Source of the DNA: Bacteroidia bacterium
GTDB lineage: Bacteria > Bacteroidota > Bacteroidia > Bacteroidales > GWA2-32-17
DNA: 64,000 nucleotides
Direction of reading: 5' to 3'
NCBI GenBank assembly: GCA_016218155.1
Contig: JACREQ010000102.1
Location: 1-64,000 of the forward strand
The notes below the pieces were generated by a model. It did no database searches, was not told the DNA's origin, and saw only the letters and a program-made list of their open reading frames with translations. The first letter of the stretch is position 1. Each line of letters begins with the position of its first letter. This document shows, one piece after another, positions 9,615 through 18,670 of the stretch. The translations under genes were made by a program, and so were the position numbers.

Positions 9615-10346
9615 TTAGATTTTGATTCTTAATCCAATTTTAAGATCATATCTTCTGATTTTAACTTCGTTTCCAAGACCATCATTTAATTTTGAAAATC
9701 TAAGTAGATCAAGACCTGCAAACAATCCAAATTTTGTAAAGAGTTCAATGTTATGCTCCCAAATTGCAGGATTGCCTTTTCCTTTTTGTCCGCTTGCATA
9801 TGAAAACAGAGGTCCTGTTGAAAGTCTTACTGCAAACCAATCAGTTATTGCTCTATCTACATAAACATTTGGTCCAACAGACAACCAATCATTTTTAACA
9901 CTTGCCAAACCATTTGTTATAAAGTAACTATGATTAAGCCCTACATTTAAAACAAAATTATCTTTTCCTATAACATTTAACCCTAATCGGAAATTAGGCA
10001 AAAATCCGAAATCAGATAAATAATAAACTCCACTAAAATTCTTTTTCTTTGAGCTTTTAATAACTATACCTTTTAATAAAAAAAACATGTCGGATAACTG
10101 ACGTTCTCCACAATAAAAAGATAATCCCCATTGCTTGGATTTTGATAGTGTTGTTCCAAGATCTATCACACCCCAAAAATTCATGCTCTTATCCATACCT
10201 AAAGAATCTCTGGTTTTGGATACTGACGACATTCCGCTAAAAGGAGTATATATTTCGAATGATTTGTTATAAAAATCATCTAAAGATTGAGCAAAAATAT
10301 TTACAGTCAGAAATCCAAAAACTAATATCGTTACTAACTTTTTCAT
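9615..10346 (-). CDS. Predicted outer-membrane beta-barrel protein
   Basis: A 243-residue protein with signal peptide (MKKLVTILVFGFLTVNIFAQ) and alternating hydrophobic/polar strands through the mature part, for example FRLGLNVIGKDNFVLNVGLN, WFAVRLSTGPLFSY and YDLKIGLRIKI at the C-terminus. This pattern fits a small porin-like barrel of about ten strands. No family name is recognised. It belongs to the operon headed by the small HTH protein, between the ankyrin protein and two exported proteins. Confidence 0.7.
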   Translation of the reverse strand: MKKLVTILVFGFLTVNIFAQSLDDFYNKSFEIYTPFSGMSSVSKTRDSLGMDKSMNFWGVIDLGTTLSKSKQWGLSFYCGERQLSDMFFLLKGIVIKSSKKKNFSGVYYLSDFGFLPNFRLGLNVIGKDNFVLNVGLNHSYFITNGLASVKNDWLSVGPNVYVDRAITDWFAVRLSTGPLFSYASGQKGKGNPAIWEHNIELFTKFGLFAGLDLLRFSKLNDGLGNEVKIRRYDLKIGLRIKI

Positions 10347-10373
10347 AAAGTTTTTTTTAATTATTTGTTACTA

Positions 10374-11312
10374 CTAAAGTTTATCGTTAAGTCTTACCGC
10401 ACCTTTACTTATAAGATAATCCATTATTTCCTGATTTTTCACCAGATAAGCCTGATCTAAGGGACCTACGATATACCATTCTGTATAACCAGTCGATCCT
10501 TCTTTATAATTTTTTGTAGCTTTCTTGCCATTTGTTAAGTTAGCACCACCTTCTACTAAAATCTTAACAAGTTCCAGATTTTGCTTCTCAATAGCTTCTA
10601 ATAAAGGAGTGTTTTTTTCAGGAACTTTTGCCCAATCTCTTGCTACATCCTTATCTACATACTTATAAGCACTCAAATAATTTACATTTCCCTGTACTTT
10701 TTCAAGCCATGCATCAAATCTATATTCTAAATTTACTTTTTTAGAATCAATCATTACTTTAACTATTTCTAACTTATTTTTTTGAACAGCATTTAAAAAT
10801 GGAGTACCTATTTTAACAGACATATTACCAAGCAAGAAATTAGGATCTGCACCTAAATCAATAAGAGTTTTTACCTTGTCTGCAACTTTTGAAAATCTAT
10901 TAATATCTTCATGAACTAACCATTTTGCCACTTTTGCAGTATCACCCTTAACTCTGCCAATAAGTTTTTCGTTAATTTTTTTATTCTTTTCTAATAATAT
11001 TTCTGGCTCTTCACCATTATCAACTAGAAAACTTAATGCAGTGCTGCCACTCATATTTGTTTCATCAACTTTAGCCCCTTTTTCAACCAAAAGTTTTATC
11101 ATTTCACTATTACCGCTATTAGCAGCCCATAAAATCATAGGTGCACCCGAATATTTTTCATTTGCATCTGCTCCAGCATCTAATAATTCTTTCATTAATT
11201 TCATATCCTGACGACTTACAGCTTCATATAAACTTGGACTTTTTCCAGGTTTAAACGACATTAAAAAAATTGCTACTAAAGCAATTAAACTGATAAAATA
11301 ATTCTTTTTCAT
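10374..11312 (-). CDS. Exported or membrane-anchored ankyrin-repeat protein
   Basis: A 312-residue protein with an N-terminal hydrophobic segment (IALVAIFLMSF) that may be a signal peptide or anchor. Ankyrin repeats are visible at about residues 28-58 (LYEAVSRQDMKLMKELLDAGAD), 59-90, 91-115, 150-195 and 235-270 (TPLLEAIEKQNLELVKILVEGGA). Ankyrin repeats bind partner proteins; the partner here is unknown. The gene sits 21 bases downstream of the stand-alone HTH gene and 27 bases upstream of the beta-barrel gene, so it is likely part of an envelope operon. Confidence 0.85.
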   Translation of the reverse strand: MKKNYFISLIALVAIFLMSFKPGKSPSLYEAVSRQDMKLMKELLDAGADANEKYSGAPMILWAANSGNSEMIKLLVEKGAKVDETNMSGSTALSFLVDNGEEPEILLEKNKKINEKLIGRVKGDTAKVAKWLVHEDINRFSKVADKVKTLIDLGADPNFLLGNMSVKIGTPFLNAVQKNKLEIVKVMIDSKKVNLEYRFDAWLEKVQGNVNYLSAYKYVDKDVARDWAKVPEKNTPLLEAIEKQNLELVKILVEGGANLTNGKKATKNYKEGSTGYTEWYIVGPLDQAYLVKNQEIMDYLISKGAVRLNDKL

Positions 11313-11333
11313 ATTGTTGATTTTTAATTTACA

Positions 11334-11537
11334 TTAATTAATTTCTACTAAATTATTTTTTAAAGCATATTTGAATAATGCTATTAAATTATTTGATGAA
11401 GTCTTTCTCATAATATTTCGTCTATGAGTATCTATCGTTCTTTTGCTAACACAAAGCTTATTGGCAATTTCAACGGTTGATATTTCTTCAAGAATTAATT
11501 TGAGGATTTCAGTTTCTCTGTCGGTTAAATTTTTCAT
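11334..11537 (-). CDS. Stand-alone LuxR-type HTH regulator without receiver
   Basis: Only 67 residues: a complete LuxR/NarL helix-turn-helix (LTDRETEILKLILEE, SKRTIDTHRRNI) and nothing else. It aligns closely over its full length with residues 151-218 of the NarL-type regulator just upstream (11661-12317), where a methionine occupies the corresponding start position. It therefore looks like a partial copy that lost the receiver domain and so cannot be controlled by phosphorylation. The ATG at 11537 has no in-frame extension with receiver features. It is separated from the regulator by a terminator and heads the ankyrin/envelope gene run, which it may control. A weak -7-like element (TTTCTTTG, complement of 11564-11571) precedes it. 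Confidence 0.85.
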   Translation of the reverse strand: MKNLTDRETEILKLILEEISTVEIANKLCVSKRTIDTHRRNIMRKTSSNNLIALFKYALKNNLVEIN

Positions 11538-11593
11538 TCAAATATTCATTTAATTCTTCCATACAAAGAAAATATGTTATTTGACATAAAAAT

Positions 11594-11634
11594 ATCGGTA
11601 TCTGTACTGAATTTTTATCAGTACAAATACCGAT
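11594..11634 (-). terminator. Terminator after the NarL-type regulator
   Basis: A 16-bp stem with one mismatch (11594-11609 with 11619-11634) and a 9-base loop, followed on the minus strand by ATTTTTA. It separates the kinase/regulator operon from the small HTH gene. Confidence 0.75.
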
Positions 11635-11660
11635 TAATAAATTTTAATGATTTAAGAAAA

Positions 11661-12317
11661 CTACTCTTTTATGGAAATAAGATTATTTCTGACGGCATAT
11701 TTAATAAGCCCTACAAGAGTTTTAGAGTTTGTTTTAGATAGAATATTTATTCGATGAGTGTCAACAGTTCGTTTACTTATAAATAATTTTTCGGCAATCT
11801 GTTCACTTGAAAATTCCTCTACTATTAATTTTAGTATTTCAATTTCTCTTTCGCTAAGATGTTTCATTTCATCAGTAGATTTTTTATCTACTTTCATTGT
11901 CTGCATCATAACTGATAAAACATCGCTGCTATAATATGTACCATTGTTAGCAACTTTAGTTAGCGCTTCGAACAATTCCTTTTTACCAGTATTTTTAAGG
12001 ATATAACCTTCTGCTTCAGAATTTATAATTTCAGATACAACCGAACTATCATTATGCATACTAATAACAATAACTTTGATTTCAGGATGCTTTGATTTTA
12101 CAATTTTTGTAAGTTCAATGCCCGTCATTAAAGGCATACTGATATCACTTAAAATTATATCTATTTTCTCCTTCTCAATAATATCCAATGCGCTTTGACC
12201 ATTTAAAGCTTCTGCAACTACGACAAAAGTTTCCTGTTTTCTAAGTAACGATTTTAGACCATCTATAAACATTTGATGGTCATCAACTATTAATAATCTT
12301 TGGGGTTCTAACTCCAT
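11661..12317 (-). CDS. NarL/FixJ-type response regulator
   Basis: A 218-residue two-component regulator. The receiver domain holds the acidic pair Asp12/Asp13, phospho-acceptor Asp58 (LSDISMP) and Lys108 (YILKN); the C-terminal LuxR HTH runs from about residue 151. It starts 3 bases after the stop of the preceding TPR kinase and follows a second, paralogous kinase, so both kinases very probably feed into this one regulator. It is the last gene of an operon that also carries an exported subtilase and a PLP enzyme. Target genes are unknown; the operon itself and the HTH-headed envelope operon downstream are the nearest candidates. Confidence 0.93.
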   Translation of the reverse strand: MELEPQRLLIVDDHQMFIDGLKSLLRKQETFVVVAEALNGQSALDIIEKEKIDIILSDISMPLMTGIELTKIVKSKHPEIKVIVISMHNDSSVVSEIINSEAEGYILKNTGKKELFEALTKVANNGTYYSSDVLSVMMQTMKVDKKSTDEMKHLSEREIEILKLIVEEFSSEQIAEKLFISKRTVDTHRINILSKTNSKTLVGLIKYAVRNNLISIKE

Positions 12318-12320
12318 TTT

Positions 12321-14240
12321 TTATACTTTAATAGTTATTGAAATTTCTGTACCAATTCCAATTTGTGAATTTACTAATATTTTGCCATTTAAAAGCGAAA
12401 CACGCGAATAAATATTTTGCCAGCCAATACCAGTACTTTTATCTATCTCGGTTACATCAAAGCCCTTACCATTATCTTTAATTAGCATTTTGAGTTTATC
12501 TTCCTCATTAAAAAAGAGCATATCGATATTTTTTGCTGAAGAATGCTTTAGCATGTTGTTAATAATCTCCTGAACTATTCTGAATATTGCAATTTCTAAT
12601 TCTTTCTCTAATGATATATCTAAACCTTCATAATCAAACTTTATTGCAATTTGTTTTGTATCATTTATCTTTGTTACAAATCCATTTATTGCTTCAATAA
12701 TCCCATAATTCATCAATGCAGTTGGCATCATGTTATGAGAAATATTTCTCACCTCTTTAACTGCATCATCTATTATTGTTAATGAATTTTTAAGCAATTG
12801 CTCATCTTCTTTCTGAATACCGTCTTCTAACCCAGACATATTTAGCTTTGCTGAAGACAATAATTGGCCTAAACCATCATGTAATTCTTTGGCAATACGT
12901 ATTCGCTCTTTCTCTTCAGAATCAATTATTGATTTAAACCTAAGTTTTTCTTGCCTATTATTCTCATTAATTAATTCTGCTTTTTGTCGTTGTTTGTTTC
13001 TGTATATAATAAAGCCTGATATTATTATTATAAATACAGCAATGGCAGTAAATAAAAGTATCTGGATTTTATTTCTGTATTTTTGCTTTTCAACTTCAAC
13101 AGATTTGAGTTTTAATTGCTGTTCTTTTTTTTCGGTTTCATACTTTGTTTGCATTTCGCTCATATTTCTTGAGCTTTCTGATGTGTAAATTGAGTCTTTT
13201 ACTAAATCATATTTCTCAAAATAAAATAAAGAATTTTTATAATCATTTATTTCCTTATAATAAATGTATAAGAACTTATATACCATTTTTAACTTAGTTT
13301 TTGACTCCAACTTATTTGCCAACTCTAAAGATTTTAAACTATATTCTAAAGATAATTTCAAGTCGCGTTTCCAACGATATAACTCGGCTAAATTATTATA
13401 CGTTGTTATAAGTCCATATTCATCATTAATTTTTTCTCTTATCGGCAATGCTAACAAATGATATTTTAAGGCATCATCCATTTTACCCTGTGCATAATAT
13501 GTTGTTCCAATATTATTATAAACAATTGCTAACCCATACAAGTCATTTGTTTTAATCTTAAAATTTATCGATTCTTGGTAATATTTTACTGCTAAACTTA
13601 TACTGTCCATTTCTTCATAAGTCAAGCCAATATTTGTTAACGAAACCCCTATTCCATAATCATCATTTTGTTTCTCTCTGATATTTAATGACTGAAAATG
13701 ATATTTCAGCGATTCCTTTAGTTTACCAAGATCATAATATATAAGCCCGACATTACTATATACCTTTGATATACCTTTATTGTCTTTTAAATTCTCATAA
13801 ATTTTCAATGAAATAAAATACACTTTTAATGCTTTCTCGTACTCACCTTTATTCCAAAAAACTAAACCAATATTGTTATAAACATTGGCTTTAAGTCCTG
13901 CATTATTAATTTCAGTTGCAATTTTTAAAGCATCATTATAATAATAAAGTGCTGAATCGTAATTTCCGATAACATCGTATACAATTCCCTTATTATTCAA
14001 AGCATTTGCCTTCCCTTTTAAATAACGCAACTTATCACTTAGATTAATTGCTTCATTTGCATAACTATTAGAAATGCTATCATCTCTTTCAGAATAATAA
14101 AAACTAAGTTGATTTAAAATATTAATACGGTTGGTGTCAGTAGAATTTTTAAGTTTATTCTTTAAGCTGTCTGCATAATTCTGAGAAAAAGCATTAAAAC
14201 TTATTAAAAAAAATAATAAAAGAAGATATTTACATTTCAC
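12321..14240 (-). CDS. TPR sensor histidine kinase (HisKA_3 type)
   Basis: A 639-residue kinase. A signal peptide (KCKYLLLLFFLISFNAFSQ) precedes about eight TPR units (residues 40-330), a coiled coil, one membrane segment (ILLFTAIAVFIIIISGFIIY) and a cytoplasmic NarX-type kinase. His454 lies in KELHDGLGQLLSSAKLN and the ATPase boxes are VQEIINNMLKHS, DNGKGFD and GIGWQNI. The TPR array is predicted to be periplasmic. I choose GTG 14240, one base after the upstream stop and directly before the signal peptide; a TTG at 14258 would overlap the upstream gene by 17 bases. The kinase core is nearly the same as that of the preceding gene, showing tandem duplication. Confidence 0.9.
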   Translation of the reverse strand: MKCKYLLLLFFLISFNAFSQNYADSLKNKLKNSTDTNRINILNQLSFYYSERDDSISNSYANEAINLSDKLRYLKGKANALNNKGIVYDVIGNYDSALYYYNDALKIATEINNAGLKANVYNNIGLVFWNKGEYEKALKVYFISLKIYENLKDNKGISKVYSNVGLIYYDLGKLKESLKYHFQSLNIREKQNDDYGIGVSLTNIGLTYEEMDSISLAVKYYQESINFKIKTNDLYGLAIVYNNIGTTYYAQGKMDDALKYHLLALPIREKINDEYGLITTYNNLAELYRWKRDLKLSLEYSLKSLELANKLESKTKLKMVYKFLYIYYKEINDYKNSLFYFEKYDLVKDSIYTSESSRNMSEMQTKYETEKKEQQLKLKSVEVEKQKYRNKIQILLFTAIAVFIIIISGFIIYRNKQRQKAELINENNRQEKLRFKSIIDSEEKERIRIAKELHDGLGQLLSSAKLNMSGLEDGIQKEDEQLLKNSLTIIDDAVKEVRNISHNMMPTALMNYGIIEAINGFVTKINDTKQIAIKFDYEGLDISLEKELEIAIFRIVQEIINNMLKHSSAKNIDMLFFNEEDKLKMLIKDNGKGFDVTEIDKSTGIGWQNIYSRVSLLNGKILVNSQIGIGTEISITIKV

Positions 14241-14241
14241 T

Positions 14242-15897
14242 TTATAACTTAAATTCAATATTAATACATGTACCCATTGTTAAGTTTGATTCAATATTTA
14301 TTTTTCCATTTAACATTGACACTCTTGAATAAATATTCTGCCACCCAATACCTTTACTATTCTTGATTTCTGAAATATTAAAACCTACTCCATTATCACT
14401 AATCATTAAACAAATGAGATTTTCTTTATTTGATAACATTATCTCAATAATTTTTGCTTTTGAATGTTTTAGCATATTGTTTATTACTTCCTGCACAATC
14501 CGATAAAATGTTATTTCAGTTTCTTTCTCAAGAGTAATATTAAAATTCTCTTTATTAAAATGTATTGTTAATTGTTTTGAATCGTTTATTTTACTAACCA
14601 GACCTGATATAGCCTCAACCAAACCATAATTCATAAGTGCAGTTGGCATCATATTATGAGAAATATTTCGTACTTCCTTAACCGCCTCATCAATTATATT
14701 TAAAGAATTCTTTAGTAAATACTCATCTTCCTTTTGTATACCGTCTTCCAAACCAGAAATATTTAATTTTGCAGATGACAGCAATTGCCCAAGCCCATCA
14801 TGAAGTTCTTTAGCAATTCTTATTCTTTCTTTTTCTTCAGAATCAATAACAGCCTTAAATCTTAGTTTCTCTTGCCTGCTATTTTCTTTCATAGTTTCTG
14901 CCTTCTGACGTTGTTTATTCCTATAAAAAACAAATCCGAATATTGAAATGATTAATATTGCCAGTCCAATAAAAGAAAGTATCTGAACCTTATTTCTGTA
15001 TTTTTGCTTTTCAACTTCAACAGATTTTAACTTTAATTGTTGCTCTTTTTTTTCAGTTTCATATTTTGTTTGCATTTCTATAAGTTGCTTAGACTTCTCA
15101 GTGTTAAGCACACTGTCCTTTAAACTCATTAACAAATTCTGATATTTGAAAGCAGACTTATAATCATTAGTTCCCGAATAAAGTAAAGCAAAATCTTCAA
15201 AAAACATTCGTTTTATATAAATAGGAGTATTTAACAAAACATAAGAATATCCATTATTTAAATATCTTTTTGCCAGTTCATATTGTTTTTGCAATAAATA
15301 TGCTTCACCCAATGCAAGGTAAGAACTGGCAATTCCAGAACTGTCATTTAAAGCAGCTCTTATTTTTATGGATTCAGAAATCATTTCTTTTCCCTTTTCC
15401 ATATTTCCGATATCAAGATAAAATGCTGCCAAATTCTTAAACGATGATGCCAGTTTCATGCTGTCACCGGCAATCAATCTAACAGCATGTGATTTTTCAT
15501 AATACTTTATAGCCAGACTATCCTTATATGTGTCGTAATAAATATTACCAATAGTATTATAGATATCTGCAATAAGTGATTTATTTTGAAGTCTGTTTAT
15601 TAATTTTTCTGCCTTCTGAAGAAATTTGTGTGCATTTCCATAGTCCTGTATTTCCTTGTAAGCCGTACCAATATTATTATAGATAGAGACTATTGAAAAT
15701 GTGTCTTTTAGCGATTCTGCTAGTTTAAGTGCATCAAAATACATTTTTATTGCTTTCGAATATTGTCCTGAAATAACAAAGCTATTGCCTTGTTCTTTCA
15801 TTTCAACAAGCTTATCATTTAAAGTATCTTTACTATTTACTGAAAAAACGAATTGTATATTTATAACAACTAACAATAATAAAATTAAAAATCTCAT
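14242..15897 (-). CDS. TPR sensor histidine kinase, paralogue of the next gene
   Basis: A 551-residue kinase with signal peptide (MRFLILLLLVVINIQFVFS), about six TPR units, coiled coil, one membrane segment, and a NarX-type core with His366 (KELHDGLGQ) and intact N, G1 and G2 boxes. From the coiled coil to the dimerisation domain it is almost residue-for-residue the same as the kinase that follows, while the TPR sensor part differs strongly, so the two probably read different inputs through the same output. The ATG at 15897, one base after the subtilase stop, is preferred over an in-frame TTG at 15915. No regulator lies between the kinases. Confidence 0.9.
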   Translation of the reverse strand: MRFLILLLLVVINIQFVFSVNSKDTLNDKLVEMKEQGNSFVISGQYSKAIKMYFDALKLAESLKDTFSIVSIYNNIGTAYKEIQDYGNAHKFLQKAEKLINRLQNKSLIADIYNTIGNIYYDTYKDSLAIKYYEKSHAVRLIAGDSMKLASSFKNLAAFYLDIGNMEKGKEMISESIKIRAALNDSSGIASSYLALGEAYLLQKQYELAKRYLNNGYSYVLLNTPIYIKRMFFEDFALLYSGTNDYKSAFKYQNLLMSLKDSVLNTEKSKQLIEMQTKYETEKKEQQLKLKSVEVEKQKYRNKVQILSFIGLAILIISIFGFVFYRNKQRQKAETMKENSRQEKLRFKAVIDSEEKERIRIAKELHDGLGQLLSSAKLNISGLEDGIQKEDEYLLKNSLNIIDEAVKEVRNISHNMMPTALMNYGLVEAISGLVSKINDSKQLTIHFNKENFNITLEKETEITFYRIVQEVINNMLKHSKAKIIEIMLSNKENLICLMISDNGVGFNISEIKNSKGIGWQNIYSRVSMLNGKINIESNLTMGTCINIEFKL

Positions 15898-15898
15898 T

Positions 15899-17500
15899 CT
15901 ACTTTGTTTTTTCAATTGCCATTAAAACTGCATTATATAAATTAACTACACCACCTGTTTCTGATAAAGTTCCAAATTTTGCTTTCTTCGGTTTTGGTTC
16001 AGTACTATTTGGAATATTTACTTTTAATTTTTTAAAAGGAACTGCAGACTTTAGAATTATTTCCTTAATTTCAGCTGGTGAAAGTTGTGGAAAATATGAC
16101 ATTAGTAATGCTGCAACTCCACATACTACCGGAGAAGCAGAACTTGTTCCATCTGCTGATTCAAATTTCTGACCTGGTTCTAAAGAATAAATCTGAACTC
16201 CCGGAGCAAAAACATCAACATTTTTTTGTCCATAATTTGAAAATACAGCGGGTAAGGTTTTATCTGCCTTTAATGATGACGCCCCTACTTCAATCCAATA
16301 ATCAGTTATTGTTCTCGAACTGTCATTTGTTAAATTTATTGGATAATGCCATTTAATATCATTATCTTCTGATTCATTTCCTGCTGCATGTATTAACAGA
16401 ACTTTTTTCTTATTTGCATATGCAAGTGCCTCATCAACCAAATACTTTTGCTGTGAATAATCTTTACCAAAACTCATATTTACAACCTGTGCACCATTAT
16501 TTACAGCATACTTTATTGCATTTGCAACGTCTTTATCGCGTTCATCACCATCCGGAACAACTCTTAATACCATAATCTTAACATTATCCGCAATACCATA
16601 TGCATCATTTGAATTACCGCGATTAGCACCTACAATTCCTGAAACAAATGTGCCATGACCGCAACGTGGTCCCATTACATTATTATTTCCATATATGCTA
16701 TCATTCTTATAAGGATCATCTCCAATAATATCTCTGGGATGATAATCAACATTAAATCTATATTTATATTCAGTCTCTACATGTTGTTTATATGAATTAT
16801 AATTAGCCTGACTAAATCCTCTTTCCATTAGCTGAAGTAAATAAAGTGCTGAACTTTTTATTACCCTGTCTGTAGAATTAGATAGAAGCTTTAAATCTTC
16901 TTCGGTATATGTTTCTTTTTTTAATTCTTCTTTAACATTACTTTCAGCCTTCTTATAATATTCGCTAAAAAGCATAAACTCATCATAACCCTTTTTTGCT
17001 TCATTATACCTTGACAAAAAATCTTTTCTCATTAATTTATAAAAATCAAATTCCTTTTTAATCTGACCAGAAATATTAACAGTATCAATACTGCTAAATT
17101 TAGCTTTTAAGTCATGGTACATACGAGTTACTTCAAGATTTTCATTTAAAATATTTTCGCCTTTTGAATTTCCAATAAAATTCCAGCCATTTATATCATC
17201 AATGTAACCATTGTTATCATCATCAATCCCATTTCCAGAAATTTCATCTTCGTTTATCCAGAATTTACCTTTCAAATCCTGATGAGTTGTATCTACTCCA
17301 CTATCAATTATTGCAACAATAACTGTCTTGGATTTTCTTCCCTTTAATAATTCTTCATACGCTTTGTTTGTACTTATCACTTGATATTTATCAAGTTTAG
17401 AATCTTTATGATGCCAGTTTTTAATATCATCTTTTTTCTGGGCAATAGCATTACCATAACATATTGCAATTACAACTATTAATACGCTAAATATTTTCAT
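15899..17500 (-). CDS. Exported subtilisin-like serine protease (S8)
   Basis: A 533-residue protease with signal peptide (MKIFSVLIVVIAICYGNAIA). The catalytic triad is complete: Asp66 (AIIDSGVD), His282 (CGHGTFVSG) and Ser453 (GTSSASP). The 216 residues between Asp and His contain a long helical insertion with alternating Lys/Glu, larger than in ordinary subtilisins but familiar in Bacteroidota subtilases. There is no type IX sorting domain, so it is expected in the periplasm or on the outer membrane. It starts one base after the PLP enzyme stop and ends one base before a TPR kinase. A protease translated in line with two kinases whose sensors face the periplasm suggests that proteolysis and sensing are linked; this is inference. 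Confidence 0.93.
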   Translation of the reverse strand: MKIFSVLIVVIAICYGNAIAQKKDDIKNWHHKDSKLDKYQVISTNKAYEELLKGRKSKTVIVAIIDSGVDTTHQDLKGKFWINEDEISGNGIDDDNNGYIDDINGWNFIGNSKGENILNENLEVTRMYHDLKAKFSSIDTVNISGQIKKEFDFYKLMRKDFLSRYNEAKKGYDEFMLFSEYYKKAESNVKEELKKETYTEEDLKLLSNSTDRVIKSSALYLLQLMERGFSQANYNSYKQHVETEYKYRFNVDYHPRDIIGDDPYKNDSIYGNNNVMGPRCGHGTFVSGIVGANRGNSNDAYGIADNVKIMVLRVVPDGDERDKDVANAIKYAVNNGAQVVNMSFGKDYSQQKYLVDEALAYANKKKVLLIHAAGNESEDNDIKWHYPINLTNDSSRTITDYWIEVGASSLKADKTLPAVFSNYGQKNVDVFAPGVQIYSLEPGQKFESADGTSSASPVVCGVAALLMSYFPQLSPAEIKEIILKSAVPFKKLKVNIPNSTEPKPKKAKFGTLSETGGVVNLYNAVLMAIEKTK

Positions 17501-17501
17501 A

Positions 17502-18653
17502 TTACTTTGTTTTTTTGAATTCGGTTAAAGCTTCAATTAATTTATCAATATCCTCAAAATTATTAAAAATATTAAAAGCTATTCTAATTACCCCACCTCT
17601 TAAAGAAGTATAAACATTTTTTGATTCTAAAAAGAAAACTGCTTTTGAGTTCAGCTCGGCACCCATTGTAATTGAGATTATTGCTGAACGCTCTTGTATT
17701 GAATCTACCGGCGAAACAATTTTAATTTCTACCTGATTTAGTTTCTTTATTAAATAATCGCCGAGTTCAAATAATCTTGACACTATGTTATCAAAGCCTA
17801 TATTATTTAGATAAGCCATTGAAGCTTTAAGGCCTATAAGGGTTTGAAGATTATATGTGCCGGTATAGTATTTTCTTGATGAAGAATGTAAGCTAAAAGG
17901 TTCATTTTTCCCTGCATGTATTAATTCCATACCTGTATCAACAGAAAGCCATCCTGCTATTGGACTTGCAAATCGCTCTCTAAACTCAGGAGAAGTATAA
18001 AAAATTGTTCCTGTATGCCCTATAAAACCCCATTTATGAATAGAGCAGGTCATAACATCAATATTAAATTCTTTTACATTAACATTAAAAAGTGGAAATC
18101 CCTGAGTAGCATTAACAACAAACAAAATATTTTTTTGTTTTAATAATTGTCCTAATTTCTTTAAATCCTGCCTGAAACCTGTACCAAACTGAACATAAGA
18201 TGTAACAACGGCTAAAGTATTTTCATCAACTGCCGACATTATATCATCAATATTAAATCTAGAATTGATTGGGTTAACATATTTCATTGTTATACCCTTA
18301 TATTCATAAGGTACAGTGTTTGAAGGAAATTCATCAAACATTGAGACTATATTAAATTGAGTTTTAACAGTATCTATAAAAGACAAAGCCAATAATGACA
18401 TTGCATAAGAATTACTTGGAACAATGTTCACATTATCTGCTTCGGTATTTAGCATTGATGCTAACACACCCCTAAGTCTTTCAGTTTCTATCAGATCTTC
18501 CATAAAATGTATATCGCCATACTGATTTAGCTTAGTATATGCTTTAATTATTGCATCCAATACCTGATTTGGCAATGGTGACATACCCGCACTTTGAAAA
18601 TATACAGTATTTCTTGCTACTGGAAAATCATCTCTTATCTGTTCCCAATTCAT
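17502..18653 (-). CDS. PLP-dependent class V aminotransferase-fold enzyme
   Basis: A 383-residue enzyme of the cysteine desulfurase/isopenicillin N epimerase-like class V fold. The PLP lysine is Lys207 (CSIHKWGFIGHTGTIFY); the segment before it (FVVNATQGFPLFNVNV) fits the cofactor-binding strand. I cannot see a conserved active-site cysteine loop as in NifS/SufS, so a true desulfurase is not assured; a lyase, epimerase or kynureninase-like activity is possible. No signal peptide: cytosolic. It is the first gene of the subtilase/kinase operon and has a TAnnTTTG element 18 bases upstream. Its place at the head of a signalling operon is unusual for a metabolic enzyme. Confidence 0.88.
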   Translation of the reverse strand: MNWEQIRDDFPVARNTVYFQSAGMSPLPNQVLDAIIKAYTKLNQYGDIHFMEDLIETERLRGVLASMLNTEADNVNIVPSNSYAMSLLALSFIDTVKTQFNIVSMFDEFPSNTVPYEYKGITMKYVNPINSRFNIDDIMSAVDENTLAVVTSYVQFGTGFRQDLKKLGQLLKQKNILFVVNATQGFPLFNVNVKEFNIDVMTCSIHKWGFIGHTGTIFYTSPEFRERFASPIAGWLSVDTGMELIHAGKNEPFSLHSSSRKYYTGTYNLQTLIGLKASMAYLNNIGFDNIVSRLFELGDYLIKKLNQVEIKIVSPVDSIQERSAIISITMGAELNSKAVFFLESKNVYTSLRGGVIRIAFNIFNNFEDIDKLIEALTEFKKTK

Positions 18654-18670
18654 ATTATATTATTTTATAC

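Noticed and set aside
17502-18653. PLP enzyme considered as a selenium-related desulfurase serving SelA
   Set aside because: It is 40 kb from the sel genes and lacks a recognisable catalytic Cys loop.
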